Part shown: positions 23,455 through 33,429 of the stretch, one piece after another
Position numbering within the stretch: position 1 is the stretch's first letter
Layout of the letters: each line of letters starts with the position of its first letter
Assembly: GCA_002746155.1 (NCBI GenBank)
Contig: NVWF01000016.1
Location: 1 to 35,976 of the forward strand
Direction: 5' to 3'
Length of the DNA: 35,976 nt
Origin: Gammaproteobacteria bacterium
GTDB taxonomy: Bacteria > Pseudomonadota > Gammaproteobacteria > Enterobacterales > GCA-2746155
Made by a program: the position numbers and the translations under genes
Notes under the pieces: model-generated
Seen by the model: the letters and a program-made list of their open reading frames with translations, nothing else
Database searches by the model: none
What the model was told of the DNA's origin: nothing

Positions 23455-24555
23455 ATGCAGCAGCAATTTCTATCCCCACGGGCTCGCTATGAAAAGGATA
23501 TCAAGGAAAATGATTTTTCCTCTGATGCTGCTCAGCTTCTTGCCTTAGAAAAGCTTGATGTATTGTTTTATCAATTGATTAAAAGTCAGCAAAAAAAGTC
23601 GCAATTGTTTAAATGGTTTTTAAAAAAATCATCAAATCCTGTTAAAGGTCTTTATATGTGGGGTGGGGTGGGGCGTGGCAAAACCTATTTGATGGACTCC
23701 TTTTTTGAAGCCCTGCCTATTAAAAAGAAAAAAAGGCTGCATTTTCACCGTTTTATGTATTGGGTTCATTCAGAACTAACTACCTTGAGTGGTAAAAGTA
23801 ATCCTCTAACTATAATTGCTGAGGATCTTGCAAAGGAAACTTCTGTACTTTGTTTTGATGAATTTTTTGTCAGTGATATCTCCGATGCGATGATATTAGA
23901 CGGCCTCCTTCAGGAGATGTTTAAAAGAGGGATTTCTCTTGTGGCAACTTCGAATATCGAGCCGGACAAACTTTATTGGAACGGGCTTCAACGTGAAAGA
24001 TTTCTTGGGGCCATCGAGTTAATAAAGCAACACACAGAAATTTTGAATGTTGATGGTGGTATTGATTATCGATTAAGGACCTTAGAGCAGGCTGAAATAT
24101 ATCACTCTCCCCTTGATCAGGCCGCTATTGATAATTTGAATTTTAGTTTTACTCATCTGGCTGTGAATGAGGTTAAAAAAAATACACAACTAGTGATCAA
24201 TGGACGAGAAATTCAAGTTAAGGCAATAGCGGATGGAATTGTTTGGATTGCTTATAATATAGCCTGTACAAGTCCAAGAAGCGCTAGGGACTATATTGAA
24301 TTTTCGAAACTATATAATACGGTACTCTTATCTGATATGCCCCAGTTAACTGATGAAGTTAATGATCAGGTGAGGCGATTTATCAGCCTAGTGGATGAGT
24401 TTTATGAACGAGGTGTTAAACTCATTATTTCTGCGGCTGTTCCCATGACAGAGCTGTATATTGGTAGTCAGTTAGCCCGAGAATTTAAGAGAACCTTGAG
24501 TCGATTAGAGGAAATGCAGTCTCACTCATATCTTGCACGACCACATCTCCCTTAA
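23455..24555 (+). CDS. zapE: Cell division ATPase ZapE
   Basis: 366 residues of the AFG1-like ATPase family. Walker A GGVGRGKT (70-77), Walker B VLCFDEF (131-137), then FVSDISDAMILDGLL, LVATSNIEPDKLYWNGLQRE with the R-finger region, and the C-terminal RFISLVDEFYERGVKLIISA and SRLEEMQSHSYL. In E. coli ZapE binds the Z-ring at late division and under low oxygen, and destabilises FtsZ polymers in an ATP-dependent way. Compared with E. coli the spacing and length (375) are normal. Gene order zapE then rplM-rpsI is widely conserved. There is no obvious terminator after it. Confidence 0.95.
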   Translation: MQQQFLSPRARYEKDIKENDFSSDAAQLLALEKLDVLFYQLIKSQQKKSQLFKWFLKKSSNPVKGLYMWGGVGRGKTYLMDSFFEALPIKKKKRLHFHRFMYWVHSELTTLSGKSNPLTIIAEDLAKETSVLCFDEFFVSDISDAMILDGLLQEMFKRGISLVATSNIEPDKLYWNGLQRERFLGAIELIKQHTEILNVDGGIDYRLRTLEQAEIYHSPLDQAAIDNLNFSFTHLAVNEVKKNTQLVINGREIQVKAIADGIVWIAYNIACTSPRSARDYIEFSKLYNTVLLSDMPQLTDEVNDQVRRFISLVDEFYERGVKLIISAAVPMTELYIGSQLAREFKRTLSRLEEMQSHSYLARPHLP

Positions 24556-24866
24556 TTTATCTAACGAATTGTCTAAAATGTAATATTTTCAAGAACTATT
24601 TTAACAATTTTGATGAAGATTAATTTTAAATGTTAGAAATACGCAGTACAGGCTGATTTAAACCTAGAATCTCACCTTGTTATCGAATTACTTAATATAA
24701 AACAATGAGATGCTGTAACTGTTAGATTGTTGACTCTCATTGAATTATGCAGTTATAGAGATACTTTTACCTGCAAATTTAGCCCTAAAATTCTATATTT
24801 TAGATTCACTTACTTACTCATATAAAACAGCTACTACAAAAATGATCAATTTTAGCTAATTCTCTC

Positions 24867-24895
24867 TTGTATCTTCTTGTTCATTTCTGTAGAAT
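24867..24895 (+). promoter_or_regulatory. Promoter of rplM-rpsI
   Basis: TTGTAT (24867-24872), 17-base spacer, TAGAAT (24890-24895), followed by a GC-rich discriminator CGCGCTCC, typical of stringently controlled ribosomal promoters. It gives a leader of about 115 bases. In E. coli L13 represses rplM-rpsI by binding this leader; I cannot verify that structure here. The rest of 24556-24866 is AT-rich without recognisable features. Confidence 0.65.
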
Positions 24896-25018
24896 TCGCG
24901 CTCCTTAACGGGACCTGTGTCTGTAATTGACCCTCATCCTGTTTTAAGTAAGGTATTGCGGACCAAAAATAGGTTCATTCTAGGATAATTGATAGTCCTG
25001 GAAAAGTTGGAGCAGAAA

Positions 25019-25447
25019 ATGAAAACCTTTAGTGCTAAACCTGCATCTGTGAAACGCGACTGGTATGTCGTAGATGCTGAAGGAAAAACTCTGGGCCGTA
25101 TGGCTACAGAAATCGCAAGAAGATTGCGTGGAAAACATAAGGCTGAGTATACGCCTCACGTTGATACCGGTGATTACATCGTAGTTATTAACGCTGAAAA
25201 AGTTACCGTTACAGGTAAAAAGACTACCGATAAGATATATTACAGACATACTGGTTATCCTGGCGGAATTAAAGAAATTAACTTCGAAAAGTTACAAGCA
25301 ATTAAGCCTGAGATGATTATTGAAAAGGCGGTTAAAGGTATGCTTCCAAGAAATCCACTTGGACGTGCTATGTTCCGTAAATTAAAAGTCTATGCCGGCA
25401 ACGCGCATAATCATGCTGCTCAGCAGCCACAAATTTTAGAGATTTAA
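25019..25447 (+). CDS. rplM: 50S ribosomal protein L13
   Basis: 142 residues, as in E. coli, from ATG 25019 preceded by GGAG six bases upstream; an in-frame ATT/ATG further 5' (24989) is not needed. [80 protein letters not shown] and [12 protein letters not shown] leave no doubt. L13 binds 23S rRNA domain VI/II early in 50S assembly. It is cotranscribed with rpsI, four bases downstream. Confidence 0.98.
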   Translation: MKTFSAKPASVKRDWYVVDAEGKTLGRMATEIARRLRGKHKAEYTPHVDTGDYIVVINAEKVTVTGKKTTDKIYYRHTGYPGGIKEINFEKLQAIKPEMIIEKAVKGMLPRNPLGRAMFRKLKVYAGNAHNHAAQQPQILEI

Positions 25448-25451
25448 TACT

Positions 25452-25844
25452 ATGGCAGTTACTCAACATTACGGTACTGGACGTCGCAAGAGTTCAACAG
25501 CACGTGTTTTTATGCGTAAAGGTACTGGTAAAATTACAGTAAACACACGCTCACTCGACACTTACTTCGGACGTGAAACTTCACGTATGATCGTACGTCA
25601 ACCTTTAGAGTTAACAGAAACTCTTGAAAAGTTTGATGTGATGATTACTGTTAAAGGTGGCGGTGGAACTGGACAAGCTGGTGCAATACGTCACGGTATT
25701 ACTCGTGCTCTTATGGAGTATGACGAAACCTTAAGACCTGAGCTTCGTAAAGCTGGGTATGTAACACGTGATGCTAGACGTGTTGAACGTAAGAAAGTTG
25801 GCCTGCATAAAGCACGTAAACGTCCTCAGTTCTCAAAACGTTAA
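25452..25844 (+). CDS. rpsI: 30S ribosomal protein S9
   Basis: 130 residues (E. coli 130) with [41 protein letters not shown] and the conserved [11 protein letters not shown] tail, whose terminal Lys-Arg reaches the P-site tRNA anticodon loop. It follows rplM by four bases. Transcription ends at the hairpin 25879-25901. Confidence 0.98.
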   Translation: MAVTQHYGTGRRKSSTARVFMRKGTGKITVNTRSLDTYFGRETSRMIVRQPLELTETLEKFDVMITVKGGGGTGQAGAIRHGITRALMEYDETLRPELRKAGYVTRDARRVERKKVGLHKARKRPQFSKR

Positions 25845-25878
25845 TCGTAACTTCGTTACTTTACCGTTTTCTAAAAAA

Positions 25879-25901
25879 GCCCGATGTTATCGGGTTTTTT
25901 T
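25879..25901 (+). terminator. Rho-independent terminator of rplM-rpsI
   Basis: GCCCGAT / ATCGGG stem with GTT loop and seven T (25895-25901), 35 bp after the rpsI stop. A run of A precedes it (25873-25878), so it might work in both directions. Confidence 0.9.
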
Positions 25902-25961
25902 ATGCCCATGGTTTTTTCCATATTTTTTTCGAGAATAGTATAGCTAAATGTATGGTTTCCC

Positions 25962-25990
25962 TTGAAAAAAAGGGTACTTTTCTTTATCAT
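25962..25990 (+). promoter_or_regulatory. Promoter of petABC
   Basis: TTGAAA (25962-25967), 17-base spacer, TATCAT (25985-25990), about 95 bases before the petA ATG. No binding site for a redox regulator is evident. Confidence 0.6.
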
Positions 25991-26085
25991 TGCGCGACTT
26001 GCAAAGTGCTTATTTAGGACATCTTTAATAATGTCTCCTAATATGACGCTCTATTAATTAATTTGCCTCAGGGGAGATACTCAGC

Positions 26086-26688
26086 ATGAGTTCTGACGGT
26101 GTAGTAAAAACTGAACCTAGAGATATGGGCCGCCGCCGATTTTTGACAGTAACAACAGCTGTTGTTGGTGCCATTGGTGCAGGGTATGTCGCTGTACCTT
26201 TTTTAAGTTCTTGGATGCCAAGCAAGAAAGCCCTTGCTGCTGGTGCTCCAGTTGAAGCTGATATTTCTAAACTTGAATTAGGTCAAGCTATTAAAGTTGA
26301 ATGGCGTGGAAAGAGTGTGGTCATCATTCGCAGAAGCGAAGAGACTCTGAATACTCTTGTTCAAATTGAGGATGTATTGTTAGATCCTAAGTCGGAATCT
26401 GTTGATCAACAGCCTGCCTATGCTACCAATCAATATCGTTCGATCAATAAAGAATATTTGGTGCTTCTAAGTTGGTGTACACATCTAGGTTGCTCTCCAA
26501 CTTACGCTCCTGAAGTAAAAGCAGATTGGTCAGGTGGCTTCATTTGCCCTTGCCATGGTTCAAAATTCGATATGGCTGGACGTGTTTACAAGGGTATGCC
26601 AGCCCCGACAAACTTAATCGTTCCACCCCACCAGTATTTGAGTGATTCTCTAATTCTCATTGGTGTAGATGAAGGAGTACAAGCCTGA
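26086..26688 (+). CDS. petA: Ubiquinol-cytochrome c reductase Rieske iron-sulfur subunit
   Basis: 200 residues. A Tat-type N-terminus with the twin arginines in DMGRRRFLTV (residues 13-22) and a hydrophobic helix to about 42 anchors it in the inner membrane; the rest is periplasmic. The [2Fe-2S] ligands lie in CTHLGC (131-136) and CPCHGS (154-159), both intact including the extra disulfide cysteines. It takes an electron from ubiquinol at the Qo site and swings to cytochrome c1. Ribosome site GGGGAG. The TGA stop overlaps the petB ATG (TGATG at 26686-26690), so translation is coupled. Confidence 0.97.
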   Translation: MSSDGVVKTEPRDMGRRRFLTVTTAVVGAIGAGYVAVPFLSSWMPSKKALAAGAPVEADISKLELGQAIKVEWRGKSVVIIRRSEETLNTLVQIEDVLLDPKSESVDQQPAYATNQYRSINKEYLVLLSWCTHLGCSPTYAPEVKADWSGGFICPCHGSKFDMAGRVYKGMPAPTNLIVPPHQYLSDSLILIGVDEGVQA

Positions 26689-27923
26689 TGTCTAACAAAA
26701 AAGGTACGTTCATGGAATGGATTGATGTTCGATTTCCTGCTACGAAAGTTTGGAACGAACATATAGCTGAGTACTATGCTCCAAAGAATTTTAACTTTTG
26801 GTACCTTTTTGGTTCCTTAGCAATGGTTGTATTAGTGAATCAGATCCTGACGGGTATCTGGTTAACGATGAACTATACGCCAACTGCTGAAGATGCTTTT
26901 GCATCGGTTGAATTTATTATGCGCGATGTGAACTGGGGTTGGTTGCTACGTTACATGCACTCAACAGGCTCATCAGCATTTTTCATTATTATCTACCTGC
27001 ATATGCTACGAGGGATCATGTATGGTTCCTATAAAGCACCACGTGAGCTTTTATGGGTGTTTGGCATGATTATCTATGTATTGCTTATGGCTGAAGCCTT
27101 CATGGGATATCTTCTTCCTTGGGGTCAAATGTCCTTCTGGGGTGCTCAGGTAATCATTAATCTTTTTGGTGCCATTCCCTTTATTGGTGAAGACTTAACC
27201 TTATGGATCCGTGGTGATTACGTAATCAGTGGTGCAACTCTAACGCGTTTCTTTGCATTACACGTGATTGCAGTTCCAATAGCTCTGCTGTTAATGGTAT
27301 TTTTACATCTTGTAGCGCTACATAAAGTTGGCTCTAATAATCCAGATGGCATTGAAATTAAAGCTTCGAAAGATGATAAGGGTATTCCCTTAGATGGTAT
27401 TCCTTTCCACCCTTACTACACGGTGAAGGACATCATGGGTACTGTTGGATTTTTAATCTTCTTTTGTGCTGCGATATTCTTTGCTCCAGAAATGGGTGGC
27501 TATTTCCTTGAGCCACCAAACTTCTTGCCAGCTGACTCACTAACAACACCGGCTCATATTGCTCCAGTTTGGTACTTCACTCCATTTTACGCCATCTTGC
27601 GTGCTTTCCCTTCTATCGCGGGTTCATCATTTCCTGGTGTTGCTGCTATGGGGCTTGCTATTGTATTCTTATTCTTACTGCCTTGGCTTGATAAGTCTGA
27701 AGTAAAATCAATCCGCTATCGTGGTTGGATGTTTAAATTGGCTCTAGTGTTATTTTGTATTAGCTTTGTTGTTCTTGGATATCTAGGTATGCAACAACCT
27801 ACTGAGGCTAAGACACTGGTTACTAGAATCGCAACGGCTGTTTACTTCTTATTCTTCTTGGCCATGCCTTGGTACACTAAGATGGATAAAAACAAACCAG
27901 TTCCTGAGAGGGTCACAGACTAA
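26688..27923 (+). CDS. petB: Cytochrome b of the bc1 complex
   Basis: 411 residues with eight transmembrane helices. The four heme-ligand histidines are in place: His91 and His105 (RYMHSTGSSAFFIIIYLHML) and His192 and His207 (ALHVIAVPIALLLMVFLHL). GYLLPWGQMSFWGA marks the Qo side. The ef-loop motif reads PVWY (APVWYFTPFYAI) where mitochondrial and alphaproteobacterial proteins have PEWY. I believe this substitution is usual in gammaproteobacteria. It carries electrons from ubiquinol through hemes bL and bH to the Qi site and overlaps petA and petC by a base or so at each end. Confidence 0.97.
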   Translation: MSNKKGTFMEWIDVRFPATKVWNEHIAEYYAPKNFNFWYLFGSLAMVVLVNQILTGIWLTMNYTPTAEDAFASVEFIMRDVNWGWLLRYMHSTGSSAFFIIIYLHMLRGIMYGSYKAPRELLWVFGMIIYVLLMAEAFMGYLLPWGQMSFWGAQVIINLFGAIPFIGEDLTLWIRGDYVISGATLTRFFALHVIAVPIALLLMVFLHLVALHKVGSNNPDGIEIKASKDDKGIPLDGIPFHPYYTVKDIMGTVGFLIFFCAAIFFAPEMGGYFLEPPNFLPADSLTTPAHIAPVWYFTPFYAILRAFPSIAGSSFPGVAAMGLAIVFLFLLPWLDKSEVKSIRYRGWMFKLALVLFCISFVVLGYLGMQQPTEAKTLVTRIATAVYFLFFLAMPWYTKMDKNKPVPERVTD

Positions 27924-28786
27924 TGGCTACTAAAATAATCATAAAAAATATCGGTCTTTTATTGGCTATCATAGGTATGACGGCCAATTTACAGGCAGCA
28001 GGTAGTAGCAGTGAAACTCTTTCTGCCAATATTCGTAGTGATAATAAAGTATCTCTACAAGCGGGTGCAAAAACCTATATGAATTATTGCCTAGCTTGTC
28101 ATAGCATGAAGTATATGCGCTATGAAGTGTTAGTTGAGGGTTTAGGTATTCCAGCAGAAATTGTTGAGAAAAACTTAATGTTCACCGGTGATAGAATTTC
28201 TGACCATATAACAAATAATGTGTCTGAAGATGATGCCCAGGTTTGGTTTGGTAAAGCACCACCTGATTTAACGTTGATTGCAAGAGTACGTGGTGCAGAT
28301 TGGCTTTATACCTATCTAAAAAGCTATTATGCTGATGAGAAACGTCCCTTTGGCGTAAACAACAGCCTATTTAAAGACGTAGGCATGCCCCATGTTCTTG
28401 CTCCTCTGCAGGGTAAGCAGGTTATGTCTAGCCTTGCTAAAGAGCTTGAAAGTAAAATTGAATCAGCCGATTTAGGCATAGCTATTGCCAATCGCGATAA
28501 TGATCAGGCTAAGGTTATTAGTCAGCGATCTATTTTACAGCAAGCGACTGAGGATCTTACCCAGTTAAAGCAGAAAGGTGGCTATTTTGAAATCGCTGTA
28601 GCAGGCACACAGTCTGAAGTTGAGTATGATGAAACAGTAAGAGATTTAGTTAACTTCATGGACTATGCAGCAGAGCCAATGAAATTAGAACGTCAGGCTC
28701 TAGGCCTTAAAGTCATCCTATTTTTACTATTCTTCTTTGCCATAACTTACTTTTTGAAGAAAGAATATTGGAAAGACATTCATTAA
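27923..28786 (+). CDS. petC: Cytochrome c1
   Basis: 287 residues. Signal peptide (about 1-26, ending LQAAG), one c-type heme site CLACH (56-60) followed by SMKYMRYE as in cytochrome c1, a soluble periplasmic domain (APPDLTLIARVRGADWLYTY), and a C-terminal anchor helix VILFLLFFFAITYFLKKEYW (about 264-283). It accepts electrons from the Rieske protein and passes them to a soluble or membrane cytochrome c. The loop at about 165-215 (SSLAKELESKIESADLGIAI through QQATEDLTQLKQKGG) is charged and helical, a gammaproteobacterial feature. It is the last gene of petABC; a strong hairpin follows. Confidence 0.96.
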   Translation: MATKIIIKNIGLLLAIIGMTANLQAAGSSSETLSANIRSDNKVSLQAGAKTYMNYCLACHSMKYMRYEVLVEGLGIPAEIVEKNLMFTGDRISDHITNNVSEDDAQVWFGKAPPDLTLIARVRGADWLYTYLKSYYADEKRPFGVNNSLFKDVGMPHVLAPLQGKQVMSSLAKELESKIESADLGIAIANRDNDQAKVISQRSILQQATEDLTQLKQKGGYFEIAVAGTQSEVEYDETVRDLVNFMDYAAEPMKLERQALGLKVILFLLFFFAITYFLKKEYWKDIH

Positions 28787-28828
28787 TTCTCTTTTAATGA
28801 AAAATACTAAACAAATTTATAATTATAT

Positions 28829-28866
28829 GAGATGTCATGTTAAATCATGACATCTCTTCTTTTTCT
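28829..28866 (+). terminator. Terminator after petABC
   Basis: An 11-bp perfect stem GAGATGTCATG / CATGACATCTC with a TTAAAT loop, then TTCTTTTTCT. It separates petABC from sspA, whose ribosome site (GGAGA) begins 20 bases further on. Confidence 0.85.
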
Positions 28867-28887
28867 GTAAGACTGCGGAGATAATTC

Positions 28888-29529
28888 ATGGCTGAAGTTG
28901 CTAAGCGTTCGATAATGACGCTTTATTCAGGTGATTTAGATATTTATTCACATCAGGTACGCATTGTACTAGCTGAAAAGGGTGTTAACTTTGAAGTAAT
29001 TGATGTTGAACCTAACGACAAGCCAGAGGATTTGGCTGATTTAAACCCTTATAATACGGTACCAACTTTGGTAGACCGCGAGCTAGTTTTATTTCATGCT
29101 CAAATTATTATGGAATACTTGGATGAAAGATTCCCCCACCCACCTTTAATGCCTGTATATCCGGTAGCTCGTGCTCGTAGCCGTCTTATGATGCACCGTG
29201 TTGAAAAAGATTGGTATTCTCTTCGGACCGTTATTATGGATCCTAAGGCCAAGGCTAATGATCAAGATAAAGCACGAAAAGATCTTAAGGATTCTCTCAT
29301 CACCCTAGCCCCGGTATTTTCTGATACAGATTTTTTCTTAAGTGAAGATTTTACTTTAGTAGATTGCTGTCTGGCACCCTTATTGTGGAGATTAAAATCA
29401 ATGGGAGTAGAGCTAAACGGTCGTGGTGCTAAGGAAGTGGAAGGTTACATGGAACGTCTTTTTGCAAGGGAGTCTTTCCAAGCAAGCTTGACTACTCTTG
29501 AACAAGAATTTCACGAAACTGAGTATTGA
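28888..29529 (+). CDS. sspA: Stringent starvation protein A
   Basis: 213 residues of GST fold without GST activity in relatives. KRSIMTLYSGDLDIYSHQVR starts the thioredoxin-like half; NPYNTVPTLVDRELVLF and IIMEYLDERFPHPPLMPVYP carry the conserved cis-Pro turn and the PHP surface patch that E. coli SspA uses to contact RNA polymerase sigma-70. The helical half ends DCCLAPLLWRLKSMGVEL. In enterobacteria SspA is an RNA-polymerase-associated regulator of the stationary phase and acid response. Here, as in most gammaproteobacteria, it heads an sspA-sspB pair 21 bp apart. Confidence 0.96.
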   Translation: MAEVAKRSIMTLYSGDLDIYSHQVRIVLAEKGVNFEVIDVEPNDKPEDLADLNPYNTVPTLVDRELVLFHAQIIMEYLDERFPHPPLMPVYPVARARSRLMMHRVEKDWYSLRTVIMDPKAKANDQDKARKDLKDSLITLAPVFSDTDFFLSEDFTLVDCCLAPLLWRLKSMGVELNGRGAKEVEGYMERLFARESFQASLTTLEQEFHETEY

Positions 29530-29550
29530 ATAAACAAAGAGTAATAGCAA

Positions 29551-29946
29551 ATGACTCCTAATCAGCCTTACCTCTTAAGGGCCGTTCATGAATGGATTCT
29601 TGATAATAATATGACTCCTAATATTTTGGTTAACGCTGATATACAAATGGTCGAGGTGCCCCTACAGTCTGTTCAAGAAGGACAGATTGTACTCAATATT
29701 TCGCCTTCTGCTATCTCTAACAGCATTATGGATAATGAAGCCGTGAGCTTTTCTGCGCGATTTTCAGGAGTGGTTGAAAATATCTATATTCCCGTTCATG
29801 CTATTAAAGCTATTTATGCGAGTGAAAATGGTCAAGGTCTAGTATTTCCTGAATCGGACATTGACTACGAAGCCTCTGAAGGCGATGTCGTTTCTGAAGA
29901 TAAGCCACAGAAGACGACACCACCTTTCCTAAAAGTTATAAAATAA
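29551..29946 (+). CDS. sspB: ClpXP protease specificity factor SspB
   Basis: 131 residues. The N-terminal 110 form the SspB fold that binds ssrA tags (YLLRAVHEWILDNNMTPNIL, VLNISPSAISN, FSARFSGVVENIYIPVHAIK, YASENGQGLVFP). An acidic linker (DIDYEASEGDVVSEDKP) leads to the terminal PPFLKVIK, equivalent to the PALRVVK tail of E. coli SspB that docks on the ClpX zinc-binding domain. It delivers tmRNA-tagged polypeptides to ClpXP. It converges on dolP with only 14 bp between the stops. Confidence 0.95.
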   Translation: MTPNQPYLLRAVHEWILDNNMTPNILVNADIQMVEVPLQSVQEGQIVLNISPSAISNSIMDNEAVSFSARFSGVVENIYIPVHAIKAIYASENGQGLVFPESDIDYEASEGDVVSEDKPQKTTPPFLKVIK

Positions 29947-29960
29947 AACTAACCAATAAA

Positions 29961-31137
<1,177 letters not shown>

Positions 31138-31165
31138 TCATCCATCTCCATTTATTCAATTACAA

Positions 31166-31525
31166 TCAAAAAATATTTTTTATCCATTGTGCCGTTAATT
31201 GACCGTTAGTATCTGTTACTGCAACCAGATCAAAACGGCAAGCTACCTTGTCCATAAGCTTCTTGCGTTGTAGATAAGCCAAAGCAGCTCTTGTAAGCCG
31301 TTTTTTCTTCACTGCCGTAATAGATTCTAATGCACCACCAAATTTGTTTTGTTTTCTTCTCTTAACTTCCACAAATACCAGTGAATCTTTATCTTTCATT
31401 ATAAGATCTAATTCACCCACTCGAAAATTAACATTTTTTTCGATCAAATGTAATCCATTATCCATTAACATTTTGGCAGCAAATGTTTCAGCTTCTCTAC
31501 CTAATTCAATACTAGTAACTTTCAT
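31166..31525 (-). CDS. yraN: YraN family nuclease-fold protein (UPF0102)
   Basis: 119 residues from ATG 31525, which overlaps the end of lpoA by 14 bases, the usual coupling. An upstream in-frame extension lies inside lpoA and is unlikely to be translated. The core GREAETFAAKMLMDNGLHLI, FRVGELDLIMKDKDSLVFVE and VKRR has the GE-D-ExK pattern of the restriction-endonuclease-like fold. The function is not settled; a role in DNA processing is suspected for the family. It lies between lpoA and diaA, as in E. coli. Confidence 0.9.
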   Translation of the reverse strand: MKVTSIELGREAETFAAKMLMDNGLHLIEKNVNFRVGELDLIMKDKDSLVFVEVKRRKQNKFGGALESITAVKKKRLTRAALAYLQRKKLMDKVACRFDLVAVTDTNGQLTAQWIKNIF

Positions 31526-33353
31526 TAATTGATTGATTATTTTTGCTGAGTAAAATCGCTTTGCCCTTGTTAAATTTTGCCCAAGACAGACTTCTTTGGA
31601 TATGTCCGAGTTGATCAACTGATAAGACTCCTGAAAGTCCCTGAATTTGAAAGTGAGGGAAGTTTCTTAATTTATTAAGATCGGGGATCAGTGTAAATAG
31701 ATCATGTCCTAGTGCAAAAAGCCTTGCAGAATGAGTTTCGGTTGAGCTAGGCCAGATGTCAGCCATTCTATTTCTGAGATTAATGACACTTTCGTCATTA
31801 GATAACAACCAAGGAATATCACAAAATAAAACATTATCAAGATCACTATCTAGTTGTGGCTGTTGTTTTCCATTGTAGATACTCGAAGTAGAATATAAGG
31901 GTAAGTCATGGGCGTAATAAAAATCGATAAAAGGTTTTATTCGCCTAGCTTGTTTAACAGAGGCTTTAAAAAAGAGAAAGTCGGAGTCTTGTCTGCGACG
32001 AGCTTCAGACTTAAGTGTTACAGCAAGTAGTTGTTGTAAACTTGAATGTCGGGCAATAGATTTATCCACACCAAGTAGTTCCTGAACAGCCCTAGCATAA
32101 TCATTTCCACTACCATAGTTTATGATTTGCTGAGTTTCACCTCCCAGGCGTTGAAACTGTTCGGTAAAAGCTGTGCTAGTTCTTTCACCTATCACGCCAT
32201 TAGGGACGAGTACAATGGCGCGATTGAGTCCATCTTCCCAAGCTTTAATGGCAGCTTGTCTAGCTTCATCTTCAACGGGTAATCCGAATTGATAGAAATT
32301 TTGAGGAAGATACAACTCATGGGAAAGGCGATTAATGGTCATAACTGGAACCGGAAAATATTCTAACTTCGCAAGATCCTCAACAGCTTGTCGTCGTAAA
32401 GGGCCTATAACAAACGTAGCTCCCTGATCCACAGCCTGTTGATACAAGTTCTGAATGTCGCCTGATTTGCTACTGTCAAAGAACAAAATTTCAGGACGTT
32501 GTTCTACTGGTATATTGTAGATGGCAGCCAAAAGTCCATCACGAATTTGCTTTGCAGAAGTTGTTAAACTACCTTTTTCTGGTAGTAACAAGGCTATGAC
32601 ATCGGGTCGATAAGATCGGGCATCTTCAGCTCTTGCCATATCAATGGGTAGTTGAAGATTGGCGGGATGATTTTCATAAAGCAATCGCCATTGTTCTAAA
32701 TTAGTAATTAAAACGTCAGGTTGTTCTGCATAATTTTTTGCTAAGCTTGCTAATTCAAGCCAGCCAGCTACTAGCCTTGAGTTGATGCTATTTTGATAAA
32801 TGCTTAGATTATTGACCAACATCAAGGATTGCCAGAGCAATTCATTGTTCTCTTGGACTTCAAGAGTATCGCTAATATATTGTGTTAAGGCTATTCGCTG
32901 AAGTGAGCTTTCAAAATGCCGTGACATGGAAGCAAGCAGTTCAGCATAACCTCGATGAAAACTAATAAGTTGATATGACTTTAATAGCTCAGGCTGGCTT
33001 ATTTGACTATATTGTCCGAGGGCTTGACTGTTACGCTCTGCCAAGGTTAAAGCTTGGGCCGTTAATAAATGATGTAATTGCAGAGCTTGATTAGAAAGTG
33101 TATTACGATTGATGCTATTTAATATAGCTAGTGCCTTATCAGTTCTTTGTTGTGCTAAAAGAGCTTCAGAGGCTAAAAATAACCAATCGATTCTTTTTGT
33201 ACCTGATGACTTTTGGGCTTTAGTAAGATAGTACTGGGCCTGCTCTTCGGGGCTCGATTGGCTATTTATCGATGAAGTGCTTCCACAAGCAGCTAAGGCC
33301 GTGATTAAAAGGCATAAGATTGTATAGAAAGTAATATTTTTGACTCTATTCAC
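31512..33353 (-). CDS. lpoA: Outer-membrane lipoprotein LpoA, activator of PBP1A
   Basis: 613 residues from GTG 33353. The lipoprotein signal (TILCLLITALAAC, Cys23) decides this start; the frame continues upstream to 33494 but through rsmI's own 5' region. An N-terminal helical TPR-like domain (about 40-260) is followed by a periplasmic-binding-protein-like domain (from DVIALLLPEKGSLTTSAKQI near 255 to QGLSGVLSVDQLGHIQRSLS near 590). LpoA reaches from the outer membrane through the peptidoglycan to stimulate the transpeptidase of PBP1A. It is divergent from rsmI by 76 bp and first in the run lpoA-yraN-diaA-dolP. No strong Shine-Dalgarno is visible. Confidence 0.92.
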   Translation of the reverse strand: MNRVKNITFYTILCLLITALAACGSTSSINSQSSPEEQAQYYLTKAQKSSGTKRIDWLFLASEALLAQQRTDKALAILNSINRNTLSNQALQLHHLLTAQALTLAERNSQALGQYSQISQPELLKSYQLISFHRGYAELLASMSRHFESSLQRIALTQYISDTLEVQENNELLWQSLMLVNNLSIYQNSINSRLVAGWLELASLAKNYAEQPDVLITNLEQWRLLYENHPANLQLPIDMARAEDARSYRPDVIALLLPEKGSLTTSAKQIRDGLLAAIYNIPVEQRPEILFFDSSKSGDIQNLYQQAVDQGATFVIGPLRRQAVEDLAKLEYFPVPVMTINRLSHELYLPQNFYQFGLPVEDEARQAAIKAWEDGLNRAIVLVPNGVIGERTSTAFTEQFQRLGGETQQIINYGSGNDYARAVQELLGVDKSIARHSSLQQLLAVTLKSEARRRQDSDFLFFKASVKQARRIKPFIDFYYAHDLPLYSTSSIYNGKQQPQLDSDLDNVLFCDIPWLLSNDESVINLRNRMADIWPSSTETHSARLFALGHDLFTLIPDLNKLRNFPHFQIQGLSGVLSVDQLGHIQRSLSWAKFNKGKAILLSKNNQSINESY

Positions 33354-33429
33354 AAATGAACTCGCTAAAACTGATATCAGGCTGTATCTTACGTTAGTTA
33401 AGTGGAATTTAATATATTCTGGAATTATT

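Noticed and set aside
31526-31618. 31-codon N-terminal extension of YraN
   Set aside because: It lies inside lpoA, and the YraN family begins at the ATG at 31525.
33340-33429. 30-codon N-terminal extension of RsmI
   Set aside because: The extra residues are not conserved, and the family start (TSTSGVLYVVATPIG) follows ATG 33430.
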